Assembly (NCBI RefSeq): GCF_001418655.1
Contig: NZ_LIQZ01000018.1
Location: 21,217 to 85,216, forward strand
Reading direction: 5' to 3'
Length of the DNA: 64,000 nucleotides
DNA from: Streptomyces phaeochromogenes
GTDB taxonomy: Bacteria; Actinomycetota; Actinomycetes; Streptomycetales; Streptomycetaceae
In this document: positions 25,744 to 37,784 of the stretch, in pieces
Layout of the letters: every line of letters starts with the position of its first letter
Position numbering within the stretch: the first letter of the stretch is position 1
The notes under the pieces: model-generated
The model's database searches: none
What the model was told of the DNA's origin: nothing
The model's input: the letters and a program-made list of their open reading frames with translations, nothing else
Translations under genes and position numbers: made by a program

Positions 25744-25747
<4 letters not shown>
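23243..25747 (-). CDS. ANTAR-GAF-PAS-SpoIIE multidomain PP2C phosphatase
   Basis: About 834 residues. After a Glu/Asp/Ser-rich disordered lead made of imperfect ADES/DES repeats (to about residue 45) comes an ANTAR-like RNA-binding helix bundle (about 75-130, RALIELAKGILVERLGCGPAQAARQL). A GAF region (about 165-310), PAS-like regions (about 325-560) and a PP2C_SIG domain (about 595-834) follow. The catalytic motifs are intact: GGDWYDAV, CVGDVAGHG, MYTDGLIERRDRS and DDDTCIIGI. The chosen GTG at 25747 overlaps the hybrid kinase stop by 4 bp, so the two genes are translationally coupled. It likely acts on the STAS antagonist encoded next door. Confidence 0.88.
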
Positions 25748-29745
<3,998 letters not shown>

Positions 29746-30075
29746 GCGCACCCTCGTTCCGTTCAAGACAAGAGTCCCGTGAAAGGGGGGACTCGGAACT
29801 TCAGGCCCACTGCCGGACCCCTCCTCGTCGGCGCGGACCCGTGAATCGGGGGCCGCCCGTCGAAGAAGTACGCCGCAGGCTAACCCGAAGGTCATGCCGT
29901 GAACAAAGCTCGAGCCAGATTGGTGCCGGGGAGGGTGATCTTGCCTGGAAAACGCCACCGGAGCCGCGCACGACGGAGCCCGCCGCCCTGCTGTCGCGAG
30001 GTGGGAACGTTCGCGAGAGCGGGACGGCGGGCTCGACGATTCAGTGCGGCGTCAGGCTGCCGACGGGACGGTGCT
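29746..30075. promoter_or_regulatory. 330-bp gap upstream of the hybrid kinase gene
   Basis: It separates the hybrid kinase start from the sigma factor stop (both minus strand). A weak sigma-B-like promoter is readable on the minus strand at 29904-29881 (GTTC, 14 bp, GGGTTA), which departs from consensus at two bases. No convincing small gene or strong terminator hairpin was seen. Confidence 0.3.
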
Positions 30076-30954
30076 TCACGCCACCGAGGGATCGAGCAGA
30101 CCGGCGCGCAGCCGCTTGATGATGCGGCTGATCAGTCGCGACACATGCATCTGCGAGATGCCGAGGACCTCACCGATCTCCGCCTGGGTCCGCTCCTCGA
30201 CGAACCGCAGATGGATGATGAGGCGCTCGCGCTCGTCGAGTTCGGCGATGAGGGGGGACAGGGAGTGGAGGTCGTCCACGAGCTCCAGCGCGTGGTCGTC
30301 CTCGCCGATGAAGTCGGCCAGGACGGTCTCGCCCTGCGAGTCGCCGTCGGAGGTGAGGGCCGCGTCGAGCGATGAGGAGTTGTAGCAGTTCGCCGCCTTG
30401 CGGGCCTCGATGACCTCTTCCTCGGGCAGCGACATGAGCTGCGACAGCTCGGCGGTCGTGGGCGTACGCCCCAGACGCGTCCGCAGTTCCTCCGTGGCCT
30501 TCGCCAGCTCGACCCGGGCCTCCTGCAGCCGGCGCGGCACATGGACGGCCCAGCTCGTGTCGCGGAAGAACCGCTTGATCTCGCCGACGATGTAGGGGAC
30601 GGCGAAGGAGGTGAACTCCACCTCGCGGGTCAGCTCGAACCGGTCGATGGCCTTGATGAGCCCGATGGTGCCGACCTGGACGATGTCCTCCATCGAGTCG
30701 CCCCGGCCGCGGAACCGGGAGGCCGCGTACCGGACGAGGGACAGGTTCATCTCGATCAGGGTGTTGCGCGCGTACTGGTACTCGCGCGTGCCTTCCTCCA
30801 GCACGGCCAGGCGGTCGAAGAACTGTCGGGACAGCTCGCGAGCGTCCTTCGGCTTGATCAGCGACGGTTCGTCGATGAGAGGCAGTGCCGTCTCGTCGAC
30901 TGTCTGCGTGCGCTGTGCCGTGGCCGTTGTTTCGCCTGCCGTCACGGCTGTCAT
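30076..30954 (-). CDS. Sigma-B/F/G family RNA polymerase sigma factor
   Basis: A 292-residue group 3 sigma factor. Region 2 covers about 70-135 (MNLSLVRYAASRFRGRGDSMEDIVQVGTIGLIKAIDRF, then FTSFAVPYIVGEIKRFFRD). Region 3 is ARVELAKATEELRTRLGRTPT, and region 4 ends in AEIGEVLGISQMHVSRLISRIIKRLR, the helix-turn-helix for the -35 box. The ATG at 30954 follows GGGGTGG. Sigma factors of this family are held by RsbW-type anti-sigma kinases and released by STAS antagonists, all of which are encoded nearby. It is divergent from a second paralogue at 31358. Confidence 0.93.
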   Translation of the reverse strand: MTAVTAGETTATAQRTQTVDETALPLIDEPSLIKPKDARELSRQFFDRLAVLEEGTREYQYARNTLIEMNLSLVRYAASRFRGRGDSMEDIVQVGTIGLIKAIDRFELTREVEFTSFAVPYIVGEIKRFFRDTSWAVHVPRRLQEARVELAKATEELRTRLGRTPTTAELSQLMSLPEEEVIEARKAANCYNSSSLDAALTSDGDSQGETVLADFIGEDDHALELVDDLHSLSPLIAELDERERLIIHLRFVEERTQAEIGEVLGISQMHVSRLISRIIKRLRAGLLDPSVA

Positions 30955-31357
30955 GCCGTCCACCCCACTCGTCGGCGCTGATGTGTCAAAGCCCGCATGC
31001 CCTGCTTCGGGCCGCTCACTCCCTCCAAGAGGTAAGAGAAATAGGTTGCCGGGAGGATCTGGCCGGAAGTCGCCCCTTTGTTCCCTTTCTTGAGGGGGTT
31101 TCGGGCGGGCGCCGACCGGAGACGAGGCCAGGCCGGAGCCGTGACGGGACGAGAATCCCGCCGCCGCACCGCGTGGTCGATTTCGAGAAGCGGTGTTTTC
31201 CCTCGGGAAGCACGGGCAAGCGGAATTTCGTGCTTCGGACCGGAGGCACGTCCGTAGGAGCGAGTAGGTGTGAGCTCCGGGGGCCTCCGGGCGTCTCGGG
31301 CGACACCACTCCTCCTGCGGCATTCCCCCGCAAGCCAATGCTCAGGAGCGAATCCAT
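30955..31357. promoter_or_regulatory. 403-bp divergent region between two sigma factor genes
   Basis: It holds a sigma-B-like promoter for the rightward gene (31195-31219) and an AGGAG site at 31344. No equally good promoter for the leftward gene was found. Opposite-strand reading frames here have no family features and are judged non-coding. Confidence 0.4.
31195..31219 (+). promoter_or_regulatory. Sigma-B-type promoter candidate of the second sigma gene
   Basis: GTTT, 15 bp, GGGCAA, one mismatch from the GNNT-N14-16-GGGTA pattern, giving a leader of about 130 nt. It suggests autoregulation or cross-regulation by a sigma-B-family factor. Confidence 0.4.
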
Positions 31358-32305
31358 ATGTCTAGCGATTTGTCGATTAATCGACCTGGCGAGCCCATGA
31401 GCACGGAGACGGCTGTCCGGCCGGACTCATCCACCCGGCCGTCCGCCCATGCGAAGCACCCGTCCACCCACGCGAAGCACTCGCACGACGACGCTCCTGA
31501 CGCCGCGGCCGCGTTCGCCCGGCTCGCCGAACTGGAGGACGGCCCCGAACGGGACGCCGTACGCGACGAACTGGTGACCGTATGGCTGCCCATGGCCCAC
31601 CGGATCGCCGGCCGTTTTCGCGACCGGGGCGAGTCGGTCGAGGACCTGCGCCAGGTCGCGGCCATGGGGCTGGTGAAGGCCGTCGACCGGTACGACCCCT
31701 CGCGCGGGGCGTTCGAGAGTTACGCCGTGCCCACCATCACCGGTGAGGTGAAGCGCCACTTCCGGGACCGGATGTGGGCGCTCAGAGTGCCCCGCCGGGT
31801 CCAGGAACTACGGAACAAGGTGCGGCTGGCCCGTCGGGATCTCACGCTGAATCCCGGATCCCCGGAGCCGACGGTGGCCGCGATCGCGGCACACACCGGG
31901 CTGACGGAGGACGAGGTCGGCGCGGGGATGGAAGCGATGGAGAGCTTCAGCACGCTGTCCCTTGACGCCGAACTCGCCTCCGCGGAAGACAACTACAGCC
32001 TCGCGGACACGCTGGGAGACGTCGATTCCTCGTACGAGCTGGTCGTCGACCGGGAAGCGGCCAGGGAGGGACTGCGCCGGCTGCCCGAACGCGAGCGGGC
32101 CATCCTGTACATGCGCTTCTTCGAGGACATGACGCAGACGCGCATAGCCGATGTGCTCGGCATCTCCCAGATGCACGTCTCACGTCTCATCACCCGCAGC
32201 TGCGCGCGTGTCAGGGACGAGGCGATGGGCGGGCAGCAGTCCGGAGCCGGTCACCCCGATGCCGACGGGCGGACCGACAGCGACGGACGCACCAGGGCCG
32301 CGTGA
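31358..32305 (+). CDS. Sigma-B/F/G family RNA polymerase sigma factor (second copy)
   Basis: A 315-residue group 3 sigma factor. It has region 2 (WLPMAHRIAGRFRDRGESVEDLRQVAAMGLVKAVDRYD, then YAVPTITGEVKRHFRDRMW) and region 4 (TRIADVLGISQMHVSRLITRSCARVRD). The disordered His/Ser/Thr-rich N-terminus (about 1-45) and charged C-terminus distinguish it from the divergent paralogue. AGGAG precedes the ATG at 31358. It is the likely target of one of the RsbW-like ATPases downstream. The neighbouring DUF5133 gene follows at 63 bp on the same strand. Confidence 0.93.
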   Translation: MSSDLSINRPGEPMSTETAVRPDSSTRPSAHAKHPSTHAKHSHDDAPDAAAAFARLAELEDGPERDAVRDELVTVWLPMAHRIAGRFRDRGESVEDLRQVAAMGLVKAVDRYDPSRGAFESYAVPTITGEVKRHFRDRMWALRVPRRVQELRNKVRLARRDLTLNPGSPEPTVAAIAAHTGLTEDEVGAGMEAMESFSTLSLDAELASAEDNYSLADTLGDVDSSYELVVDREAAREGLRRLPERERAILYMRFFEDMTQTRIADVLGISQMHVSRLITRSCARVRDEAMGGQQSGAGHPDADGRTDSDGRTRAA

Positions 32306-32367
32306 CACGGAAAGCCGGTGAGGCCCAGAAGGCCGAGGAAGCCGAGGAGGCCGGAGGAGTGAGTCCG

Positions 32368-32697
32368 ATGCTGATGCCCCACCCCGCGACCCTGCGCAGG
32401 CTCGTGGACGAGTACGAGGCGCTGATCGTCCCTGAGGACGAGAGCGGCGCCGTGGCGAAACCGGACCAGCGGGCGCAGGACCTCGCGTACACCCTCTGCG
32501 TGTCGACCGGCACGCGAGACGTGAGGCGTGCTCTGGAGAGGGCGCGCCGCCATCTCGCGGCCGTCCGGCGGCCCGTGGTTCCGATGCGGCCCGTGGCACC
32601 CGTAGCACCCGTGGAGCCGGTGGCGCTGCCGGCTCCACGGCCTCCCGGTACGGGCGGTCCCGAGGCGCGTGACGGCGGAGAGGCAGTCTCCAGGTGA
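32368..32697 (+). CDS. DUF5133-like protein
   Basis: A 109-residue soluble protein. Its first 70 residues (MLMPHPATLRRLVDEYEALI, AQDLAYTLCVSTGTRDVRRALERA) match a small streptomycete family of unknown function that I recall as DUF5133. The tail is a Pro/Val/Ala-rich stretch (VAPVAPVEPVALPAP) that looks disordered. GGAGGAG lies about 9 nt before the ATG at 32368. It follows the sigma factor gene and is closed by a 12-bp-stem terminator, so the two probably form an operon. Role unknown. Confidence 0.75.
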   Translation: MLMPHPATLRRLVDEYEALIVPEDESGAVAKPDQRAQDLAYTLCVSTGTRDVRRALERARRHLAAVRRPVVPMRPVAPVAPVEPVALPAPRPPGTGGPEARDGGEAVSR

Positions 32698-32699
32698 AC

Positions 32700-32739
32700 C
32701 CCGCGGGCCGGGCGCGCAGACGTGCGACCGGCCCGCGGG
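32700..32739 (+). terminator. Hairpin terminator after the DUF5133-like gene
   Basis: CCCGCGGGCCGG (32700-32711) pairs perfectly with CCGGCCCGCGGG (32728-32739) across a 16-nt loop, 3 bp after the stop codon. Confidence 0.75.
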
Positions 32740-32760
32740 ATGCGCGACGCCGACGCGGGC

Positions 32761-32852
32761 ACGTTCATGGAACGTCAGTGCGACGGCGTATTGTGGCCCC
32801 CGGGGTGGCACCGGTGGACCTGATGGGCAGCACGGACAGATCGTTGTCCGTG
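32761..32852. promoter_or_regulatory. Two inverted repeats upstream of the MEDS-ATPase gene
   Basis: ACGTTC-ATG-GAACGT (32761-32775) and CACGGACA-N6-TGTCCGTG (32831-32852) lie in the 253-bp leader of the gene at 32993. They could be operators or attenuating hairpins; no promoter match is clear. Confidence 0.35.
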
Positions 32853-32992
32853 TCGAGGTCCCGCGGCGGTGGGCCGCCCCGGCCGAGTCGGCCGACGGTC
32901 GGCTTCGTGCCCGGTGCCCACGAGACCCGGGCCGGGCGGTGGCGGATGTCCCAGACCTCTCGGCCCCTACCCCCGAAGACTGGTGGGGCGGC

Positions 32993-33928
32993 ATGACGAC
33001 GACGGCGACCGAGGACGCCCCCTTCGTCCATCCCGCGCTCTTCTACCGCGGTGACGAGGAGTACGTGGCCGGGACCGTGCCCTTCCTCCTGGAGGGACTG
33101 GCGGCGTCGGAGCCCGTCGCGGTGGCCGCCCCCGTCCCGCGGCTGGAAGTGATCTCGGCCGCGCTGGGAACGGCGGCCGAGGCCGTCCACTTTGTCGACA
33201 TGACCAGAGCCGGCCGCAACCCCGGCCGCATCATCCCGTCGGTCCTCCGGGCCTTCGCCGACGCCAGGCGCGGCGGCCCTGTGCGCATCATCGGCGAACC
33301 GATCTGGTCCGGTCGCACCGCCACGGAGTATCCCGCCTGCGTCCAGCACGAGGCCCTGATCAACGCGGCGTTCCGCGGCCGGGACGTGACCATCCTCTGT
33401 CCGTACGACGCGCGGACGCTGCCGGACGACGTCCTCGCCGATGCCCACGCCACGCACCCTCTGCTCATCACCGCGGGTCATCAGTCGGTCAGCGGCGCCT
33501 ACGACCCGGTGAAGGTGCTCGACCGCTACAACGAACCGCTGCTGTGTCCGCCAGGGGCGGCGACCGTCCGGTTCGACGCCGAAGCCCTGCCCGTCACCCG
33601 GGACTTCGCGCTCCAGGAAGCGCGGGAGCGGGGGATGGGAGCCGTCCGCCTCCAGGATCTGGCGCTGGTCGTGGCGGAGTTGACCACGAACAGCGTGGTG
33701 CACGCCGGCGGCAGGGGAACGCTGCGCCTGTGGGCGGAGAGCGAGCAGATCGTCTGTGAGGTCCAGGACACCGGCCGCCTGACCGACCCCCTCGTGGGCC
33801 GCCGCCCGGCACCCCCCGACCAACTCGGCGGCCGAGGCCTCCTCCTCGTTCACCACCTTTCGGATCTGGTCCGCGTGCACACCGATGAGCACGGCACGAC
33901 GATCCGCAGCTACGTGGCGCGCGCATAG
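32993..33928 (+). CDS. MEDS-domain sensor fused to RsbW-like ATPase
   Basis: A 311-residue two-domain protein. Residues about 10-165 match the MEDS/DcmR sensory domain (HPALFYRGDEEYVAGTVPFLLEGLAASEPVAVA, GEPIWSGRTATEY, TILCPYDARTL). Residues about 190-311 form a GHKL anti-sigma kinase (LALVVAELTTNSVVHAGGRG, EVQDTGRLTDPLVG, GGRGLLLVHHLSD). The ATPase half would bind a sigma factor or a STAS antagonist, and the MEDS half would give ligand control. The ATG at 32993 starts exactly at the MEDS domain. Confidence 0.88.
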   Translation: MTTTATEDAPFVHPALFYRGDEEYVAGTVPFLLEGLAASEPVAVAAPVPRLEVISAALGTAAEAVHFVDMTRAGRNPGRIIPSVLRAFADARRGGPVRIIGEPIWSGRTATEYPACVQHEALINAAFRGRDVTILCPYDARTLPDDVLADAHATHPLLITAGHQSVSGAYDPVKVLDRYNEPLLCPPGAATVRFDAEALPVTRDFALQEARERGMGAVRLQDLALVVAELTTNSVVHAGGRGTLRLWAESEQIVCEVQDTGRLTDPLVGRRPAPPDQLGGRGLLLVHHLSDLVRVHTDEHGTTIRSYVARA

Positions 33929-33992
33929 AGCACGCGGACGTGGCGGCGTGCGCGTAAAGCACGCCGGAAGGCCCTTTCGGCGAAATCGTTGC

Positions 33993-34017
33993 GAATGCCA
34001 GTCCATCGGCAGGGTAT
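33993..34017 (+). promoter_or_regulatory. Sigma-B-type promoter of the PRC-barrel gene
   Basis: GAAT, 15 bp, GGGTAT: a full match to the Streptomyces sigma-B pattern GNNT-N14-16-GGGTA(C/T), 97 bp upstream of the GTG at 34114. This is the best such match in the window. Confidence 0.6.
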
Positions 34018-34113
34018 TTGCTGCCCGTGGAGCACGACGGGCGGCGGACGTCCGGCCGCGGTGCTCCACCCGGTCTCACACGAGACGGAACGCACACGGA
34101 CGGAAGGAGCGGC

Positions 34114-34485
34114 GTGGTCACCGACAGAATCTGGTCGTACGCAGGGGACAGCGGGCACACGGAGGGGCAGCAGCTCACGGGGTTCACGGTGGTGGCGTCC
34201 GACGGCACGATCGGGCATGTGGACCGGCAGGCCGACGACTCGGGCCTGCGCCATCTGATCGTGGACACCGGAGTCTGGCTGTTCGGCAGCAGCGTGCTGA
34301 TACCCGTGGGCGTCGTCACCGCCGTCGACACGCAGGCCAAGGAGGTCAGGGTGGCGTGCACCGAGGAGGAGATAAAGGCCGCGCCGCGGTTCAAGACCGA
34401 TCGAGAGACGCTGGACCCCGAGTACCTCGCCGGTGTCGGCGGCTACTACCGGAGTCTGCCTCCACGACAGGCGACCACACCCTGA
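34114..34485 (+). CDS. PRC-barrel-like stress protein
   Basis: A 123-residue soluble protein. Its core (FTVVASDGTIGHVDRQADDSGLRHLIVDTGVWLFGSSVLIPVGVVTAVD) matches a PRC-barrel fold, a small beta-barrel used for protein or RNA contacts. The C-terminal half has charged helical residues (TEEEIKAAPRFKTDRETLD). GGAAGGAG sits ideally before the GTG at 34114. The sigma-B-type promoter marks it as a probable member of the general stress regulon. Confidence 0.8.
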   Translation: MVTDRIWSYAGDSGHTEGQQLTGFTVVASDGTIGHVDRQADDSGLRHLIVDTGVWLFGSSVLIPVGVVTAVDTQAKEVRVACTEEEIKAAPRFKTDRETLDPEYLAGVGGYYRSLPPRQATTP

Positions 34486-34604
34486 CCCGGCACGACGGTC
34501 GGGGGATTCGCACCCATGGTCGTGCGCTCAGTGGGAAGACGGATGTCGACGGACCCGTTCCGGGACCCGGCATCGAGCGAGCAGATCTCAGGGGCACGAC
34601 GGAT

Positions 34605-35078
34605 ATGGACCGAATCGACACGACTGCCTTCGCGTCGCCCGACCACATGCCCGATCGCAGGGCCGGTGGGACGTCGATGACGGCCGTTCCGATCACCACC
34701 GCGGCGATGGCCCGTGCCCACGTCCGCGCCGTGGTGCTGGAACAGTGGAACACCCCGTCCCGCAGGGCGACGGAGACCGCTGTCATCGATCTCCTGCTGG
34801 TCGTCTCGGAGCTGGCCGCGAACGCCGTCCGGCACGGGGGCGGGCTGGTCGGGGTCGAGGCGACGCCCACGCGCGAGGGCGTGCGGCTGGCCGTGCACGA
34901 CAACAGTGACGTCGTCCCCGCCGCCGCCTTCGGCTCGGGCGGCCTTCCCCCGGTCCATCACGGCAACGGCTTCGGCTGGCCGCTGATCATCCGGCTGGCG
35001 CGCGACATCGCCATCGAAAGGCGCCCGGGAGGCGGCAAGACCATCAGCGTCCTGGTGCCGCTCCAGACCGCGCCGTAG
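34605..35078 (+). CDS. RsbW-like ATP-binding anti-sigma regulatory protein
   Basis: A 157-residue GHKL ATPase (HATPase_c_2): N-box LLLVVSELAANAVRHGGGL, VHDNSDVVPA, and the G2 region GNGFGWPLIIRLARD. Such single-domain kinases phosphorylate STAS antagonists and sequester sigma factors. The ATG at 34605 is used; an ATG at 34677 (after GGTGGGA) would also give an intact domain. It probably works with the sigma factors and STAS proteins of this region, but its specific partner is unknown. Confidence 0.87.
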   Translation: MDRIDTTAFASPDHMPDRRAGGTSMTAVPITTAAMARAHVRAVVLEQWNTPSRRATETAVIDLLLVVSELAANAVRHGGGLVGVEATPTREGVRLAVHDNSDVVPAAAFGSGGLPPVHHGNGFGWPLIIRLARDIAIERRPGGGKTISVLVPLQTAP

Positions 35079-35130
35079 CTACTGCGGTGAATCAGGAGCC
35101 GTAGGACAATCCAGGGAACGCCGGGGAACG

Positions 35131-35565
35131 TCACCACGGCATGAACACGTGGATGTCCTTGCCCTTCTCGGTCGGCACCACGCTCACCTGGTCGCACAGC
35201 GTATGGATCAGATGCCACCCCACGCCCCCGTCGTTCCGGCCGGGGCGGAACGGGCGAGGTGCCGGTGGCGTGGTGCTGGTGTCGTGCATCGTCACGTGTA
35301 CGCCGTCGAACGTGCGCCGCAGGTGCAGCGTGAACGGCCCCGGCGCGTACTGCACCGCGTTGGCGGCCAACTCCGTGACGACAAGCAGGATGTCGTCCCA
35401 GCGTTCGGGCTCCGCCGGCGGCGAGGCGCGCGTGAGCGCAAGGAGGAACGCCTCCGCGGCGAGTCGTGAGCCCGTCACATCGGACGGTTCGCCGGCGAAT
35501 TCGGTGGTCTGGGTGTAAGTCTCCTCGGAAGGCAGTTTGTCGTCCCAACGCGGCTCGATCGCCAT
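35131..35565 (-). CDS. RsbW-like ATP-binding protein
   Basis: A 144-residue GHKL ATPase with N-box DILLVVTELAANAVQYAPGPF and a shortened G2 region (GGVGWHLIHTLCDQ). The ATG at 35565 follows GGGGGAAG; a GTG directly before it is an alternative. It is convergent with the ATPase at 34605. Streptomycetes carry many such orphan ATPases, some of which are anti-sigma factors or SpoIIE partners. Confidence 0.87.
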   Translation of the reverse strand: MAIEPRWDDKLPSEETYTQTTEFAGEPSDVTGSRLAAEAFLLALTRASPPAEPERWDDILLVVTELAANAVQYAPGPFTLHLRRTFDGVHVTMHDTSTTPPAPRPFRPGRNDGGVGWHLIHTLCDQVSVVPTEKGKDIHVFMPW

Positions 35566-35831
35566 CACGGCTTCCCCCAGCCCACTCCCTGTGGGGCTGT
35601 GGTGCTTGCTTTGCTTCCACCGTTGCTGCTTCCCGACGGCAAAGGGCTTACTCGTCCGGTTCCGGAGACGATGGCAGGGACTCCGGAATGCGGCGGTCTG
35701 CGGGGATTCCGCTGTGGTCGGCGAGTACCACGATCAGCCGGGGTCATGGGTGTCTGATCCGGCCGGGCCGGGGCACTCGTCGAGTGGGAGTGGGAACTGA
35801 ACCCATTCCGGAAACCCAGAGAGGGGAATCC

Positions 35832-36008
35832 ATGCTCGGCATGGCAGCGGCCGTCCTGTTCCTCATCGCGTTCCTGATCAATGCCGCGGAGATCTCGACC
35901 AACGACGTCTTCACCTCGACCAACGTGATGCTGATAGGGCTGATCGTGCTGGCCCTGCACCTTGCCGGGGTCGGCAGCGGCCTGGCTACCAGGGGCCGCC
36001 GAAGGTGA
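35832..36008 (+). CDS. Small two-helix membrane protein
   Basis: A 58-residue hydrophobic peptide. Helices at about residues 3-19 (GMAAAVLFLIAFLINAA) and 32-49 (NVMLIGLIVLALHLAGV) are joined by a polar turn (EISTNDVFTST), with a basic tail (RGRRR). AGAGGGGAA before the ATG at 35832 supports translation. Similar tiny membrane proteins are common in streptomycete stress regulons; no function is assigned. Confidence 0.7.
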   Translation: MLGMAAAVLFLIAFLINAAEISTNDVFTSTNVMLIGLIVLALHLAGVGSGLATRGRRR

Positions 36009-36033
36009 CATACGGAGCGCGGTCCCGTATCCC

Positions 36034-37755
36034 TCAGATCCAGGTGTCGAGCCACATCCTCGAATGCCAGTTGGGATACGGGATCGTCGCACCCGTGTAG
36101 ATCGGGAAGAAGTAGATGAAGTTCCAGAGGATGAGCAGCACGAGGACACCCGCGCTCATCGCTCCCACGGCCCGGCGTCTCTCGCTCGACCCCGGCGGCC
36201 CGAGCATCGCGCCCACCAGCATCGCGACGGCCAGGCACAGATACGGCACGAAGACGACCGCGTAGAACGAGAAGATCGTACGGTCCTGGTACAGGAACCA
36301 GGGCAGATAGCCGGCGCCCACCGCGCACAGGACGGCGCCCGCGCGCCAGTCGCGGCGCAGCGCCCACCGGTAGAGCAGATAGAGCAGCGCGAAGCACGCC
36401 GACCACCACAGCAGCGGGGTGCCCAGCGCGAGCACCGCCTGGGAGCAGCCCGACGCGGTACGGCAGCCGTCCTGTGCGAAGTCCGTCTCGTACGAGTACG
36501 CCACCGGCCGTCCGAGGACCAGCCAGCTCCACGGGTTGGACTCGTAGCGGTGCCAGGAGTCCAGCCCCACGTTGAACTCGTAGACCCCGTGCTCGTAGTG
36601 CCACAGGCTGCGCAGCGAGGCGGGGATCCACGACCACGGGCCGCCCCGGCCGTCCGCCCAGTGCCGTCCGTAGCCCTTGTCGGACAGGAACCAGCCGCTC
36701 CAGGTCATCAGATACGTGACCAGGGCGACCGGCGCGAGGGACAGCACGGACCAGCCGAGATCCTTGCGCAGCACCGACAGATAGGGGCGACGCGCGCCGG
36801 CGACACGGCGGGAGGCGACGTCCCACAGCACGGTCATGACCATGAAGAACGCCAGGACGTAGAGGCCGTTCCATTTGCTCGCGGCTGCCAGGCCGAGCAT
36901 CGCGCCGGCCGCGATCCGCCAGGGCCGAACGCCCATCCCCGCGTGCTCGCCGGTGTGTTGATGCGGACCCGCGAAGCCGTCCGCGTCCACCGGCAGGGCT
37001 TCCGCGAGACGGGCCCGCGCCCGGTCCCGGTCGACCAGCAGGCACCCGAACGCGGCCAGCACGAAGAACATGACGACGAGGTCGAGCAGAGCGATCCGGC
37101 TCATCACGAAGTGCAGGCCGTCCACCGCCAACAGCAGCCCGGCCAGACAGCCCAGCGCCGTCGAACGGAACAGCCGGCGGCCTATTCGGCACAGCATCAG
37201 CACCGACAGCGTGCCGAGCACCGCCGTCATGAAACGCCAGCCGAAGGGGTTCAGGCCGAACATCCACTCACCGAGGGCGATCACCCACTTGCCCATCGGC
37301 GGGTGCGCGACGAAGGTCCCGGTGTCGGACAGCGGGATCACCTGGGGGTCCGCCAGGATCTGCGGGTCGGCGATCTTGCGGTCCGGCCACGTCCCCTCGT
37401 AGCCGAGCTTCAGCAGCGCCCAGGCGTCCTTGGCGTAGTACGTCTCGTCGAAGGCGACGGACCGCGGCTGGCCCAGGTTCCAGAAGCGGATCGCTCCGGC
37501 GAGGACGGCGACGAGGACCGGACCGACCCAGCCCATCGCCTTCATGACGCGGTGGGTCAGTTCCGTGCTGAGCCCCAGAGCCTCGCCGACGCGCGTGCCG
37601 GGCTCCGGGAAGGGCGGGACCAGAAGGTCGCGGGTGTCGGTCCGTGGGCGCCCCGCGTAGCCGAACCGGCGCAGCCGCCTCGCCCAGGGAGGGGGATCCG
37701 TCTTCGGGTGGGCGTCGGCGTCGGCGCCCACCTGCGCCGCGATGTCACTGGTCAC
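36034..37755 (-). CDS. pmt: Dolichyl-phosphate-mannose-protein mannosyltransferase (Pmt-type)
   Basis: A 573-residue multi-pass membrane GT-C glycosyltransferase of the PMT family. The conserved Asp-Glu of the first external loop is in VAFDETYYAKDAW. AHPPMGKWVIALGEWMFG and FRFMTAVLGTLSVL-like segments match PMT loop and helix features, and about ten hydrophobic helices follow. In actinobacteria Pmt O-mannosylates exported proteins during Sec translocation using polyprenyl-phosphate mannose. Streptomycetes usually keep pmt in the core genome, so this stress-region copy may be a paralogue. GTG start. Confidence 0.92.
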   Translation of the reverse strand: MTSDIAAQVGADADAHPKTDPPPWARRLRRFGYAGRPRTDTRDLLVPPFPEPGTRVGEALGLSTELTHRVMKAMGWVGPVLVAVLAGAIRFWNLGQPRSVAFDETYYAKDAWALLKLGYEGTWPDRKIADPQILADPQVIPLSDTGTFVAHPPMGKWVIALGEWMFGLNPFGWRFMTAVLGTLSVLMLCRIGRRLFRSTALGCLAGLLLAVDGLHFVMSRIALLDLVVMFFVLAAFGCLLVDRDRARARLAEALPVDADGFAGPHQHTGEHAGMGVRPWRIAAGAMLGLAAASKWNGLYVLAFFMVMTVLWDVASRRVAGARRPYLSVLRKDLGWSVLSLAPVALVTYLMTWSGWFLSDKGYGRHWADGRGGPWSWIPASLRSLWHYEHGVYEFNVGLDSWHRYESNPWSWLVLGRPVAYSYETDFAQDGCRTASGCSQAVLALGTPLLWWSACFALLYLLYRWALRRDWRAGAVLCAVGAGYLPWFLYQDRTIFSFYAVVFVPYLCLAVAMLVGAMLGPPGSSERRRAVGAMSAGVLVLLILWNFIYFFPIYTGATIPYPNWHSRMWLDTWI

Positions 37756-37784
37756 CGGGTCATCGTAGGGAACGGATGTTCAGC

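Noticed and set aside
30955..31357. N-terminal extension of the leftward sigma factor to 31338
   Set aside because: The extension has no sigma features, and the ATG at 30954 has a plausible ribosome-binding site and family-typical length.
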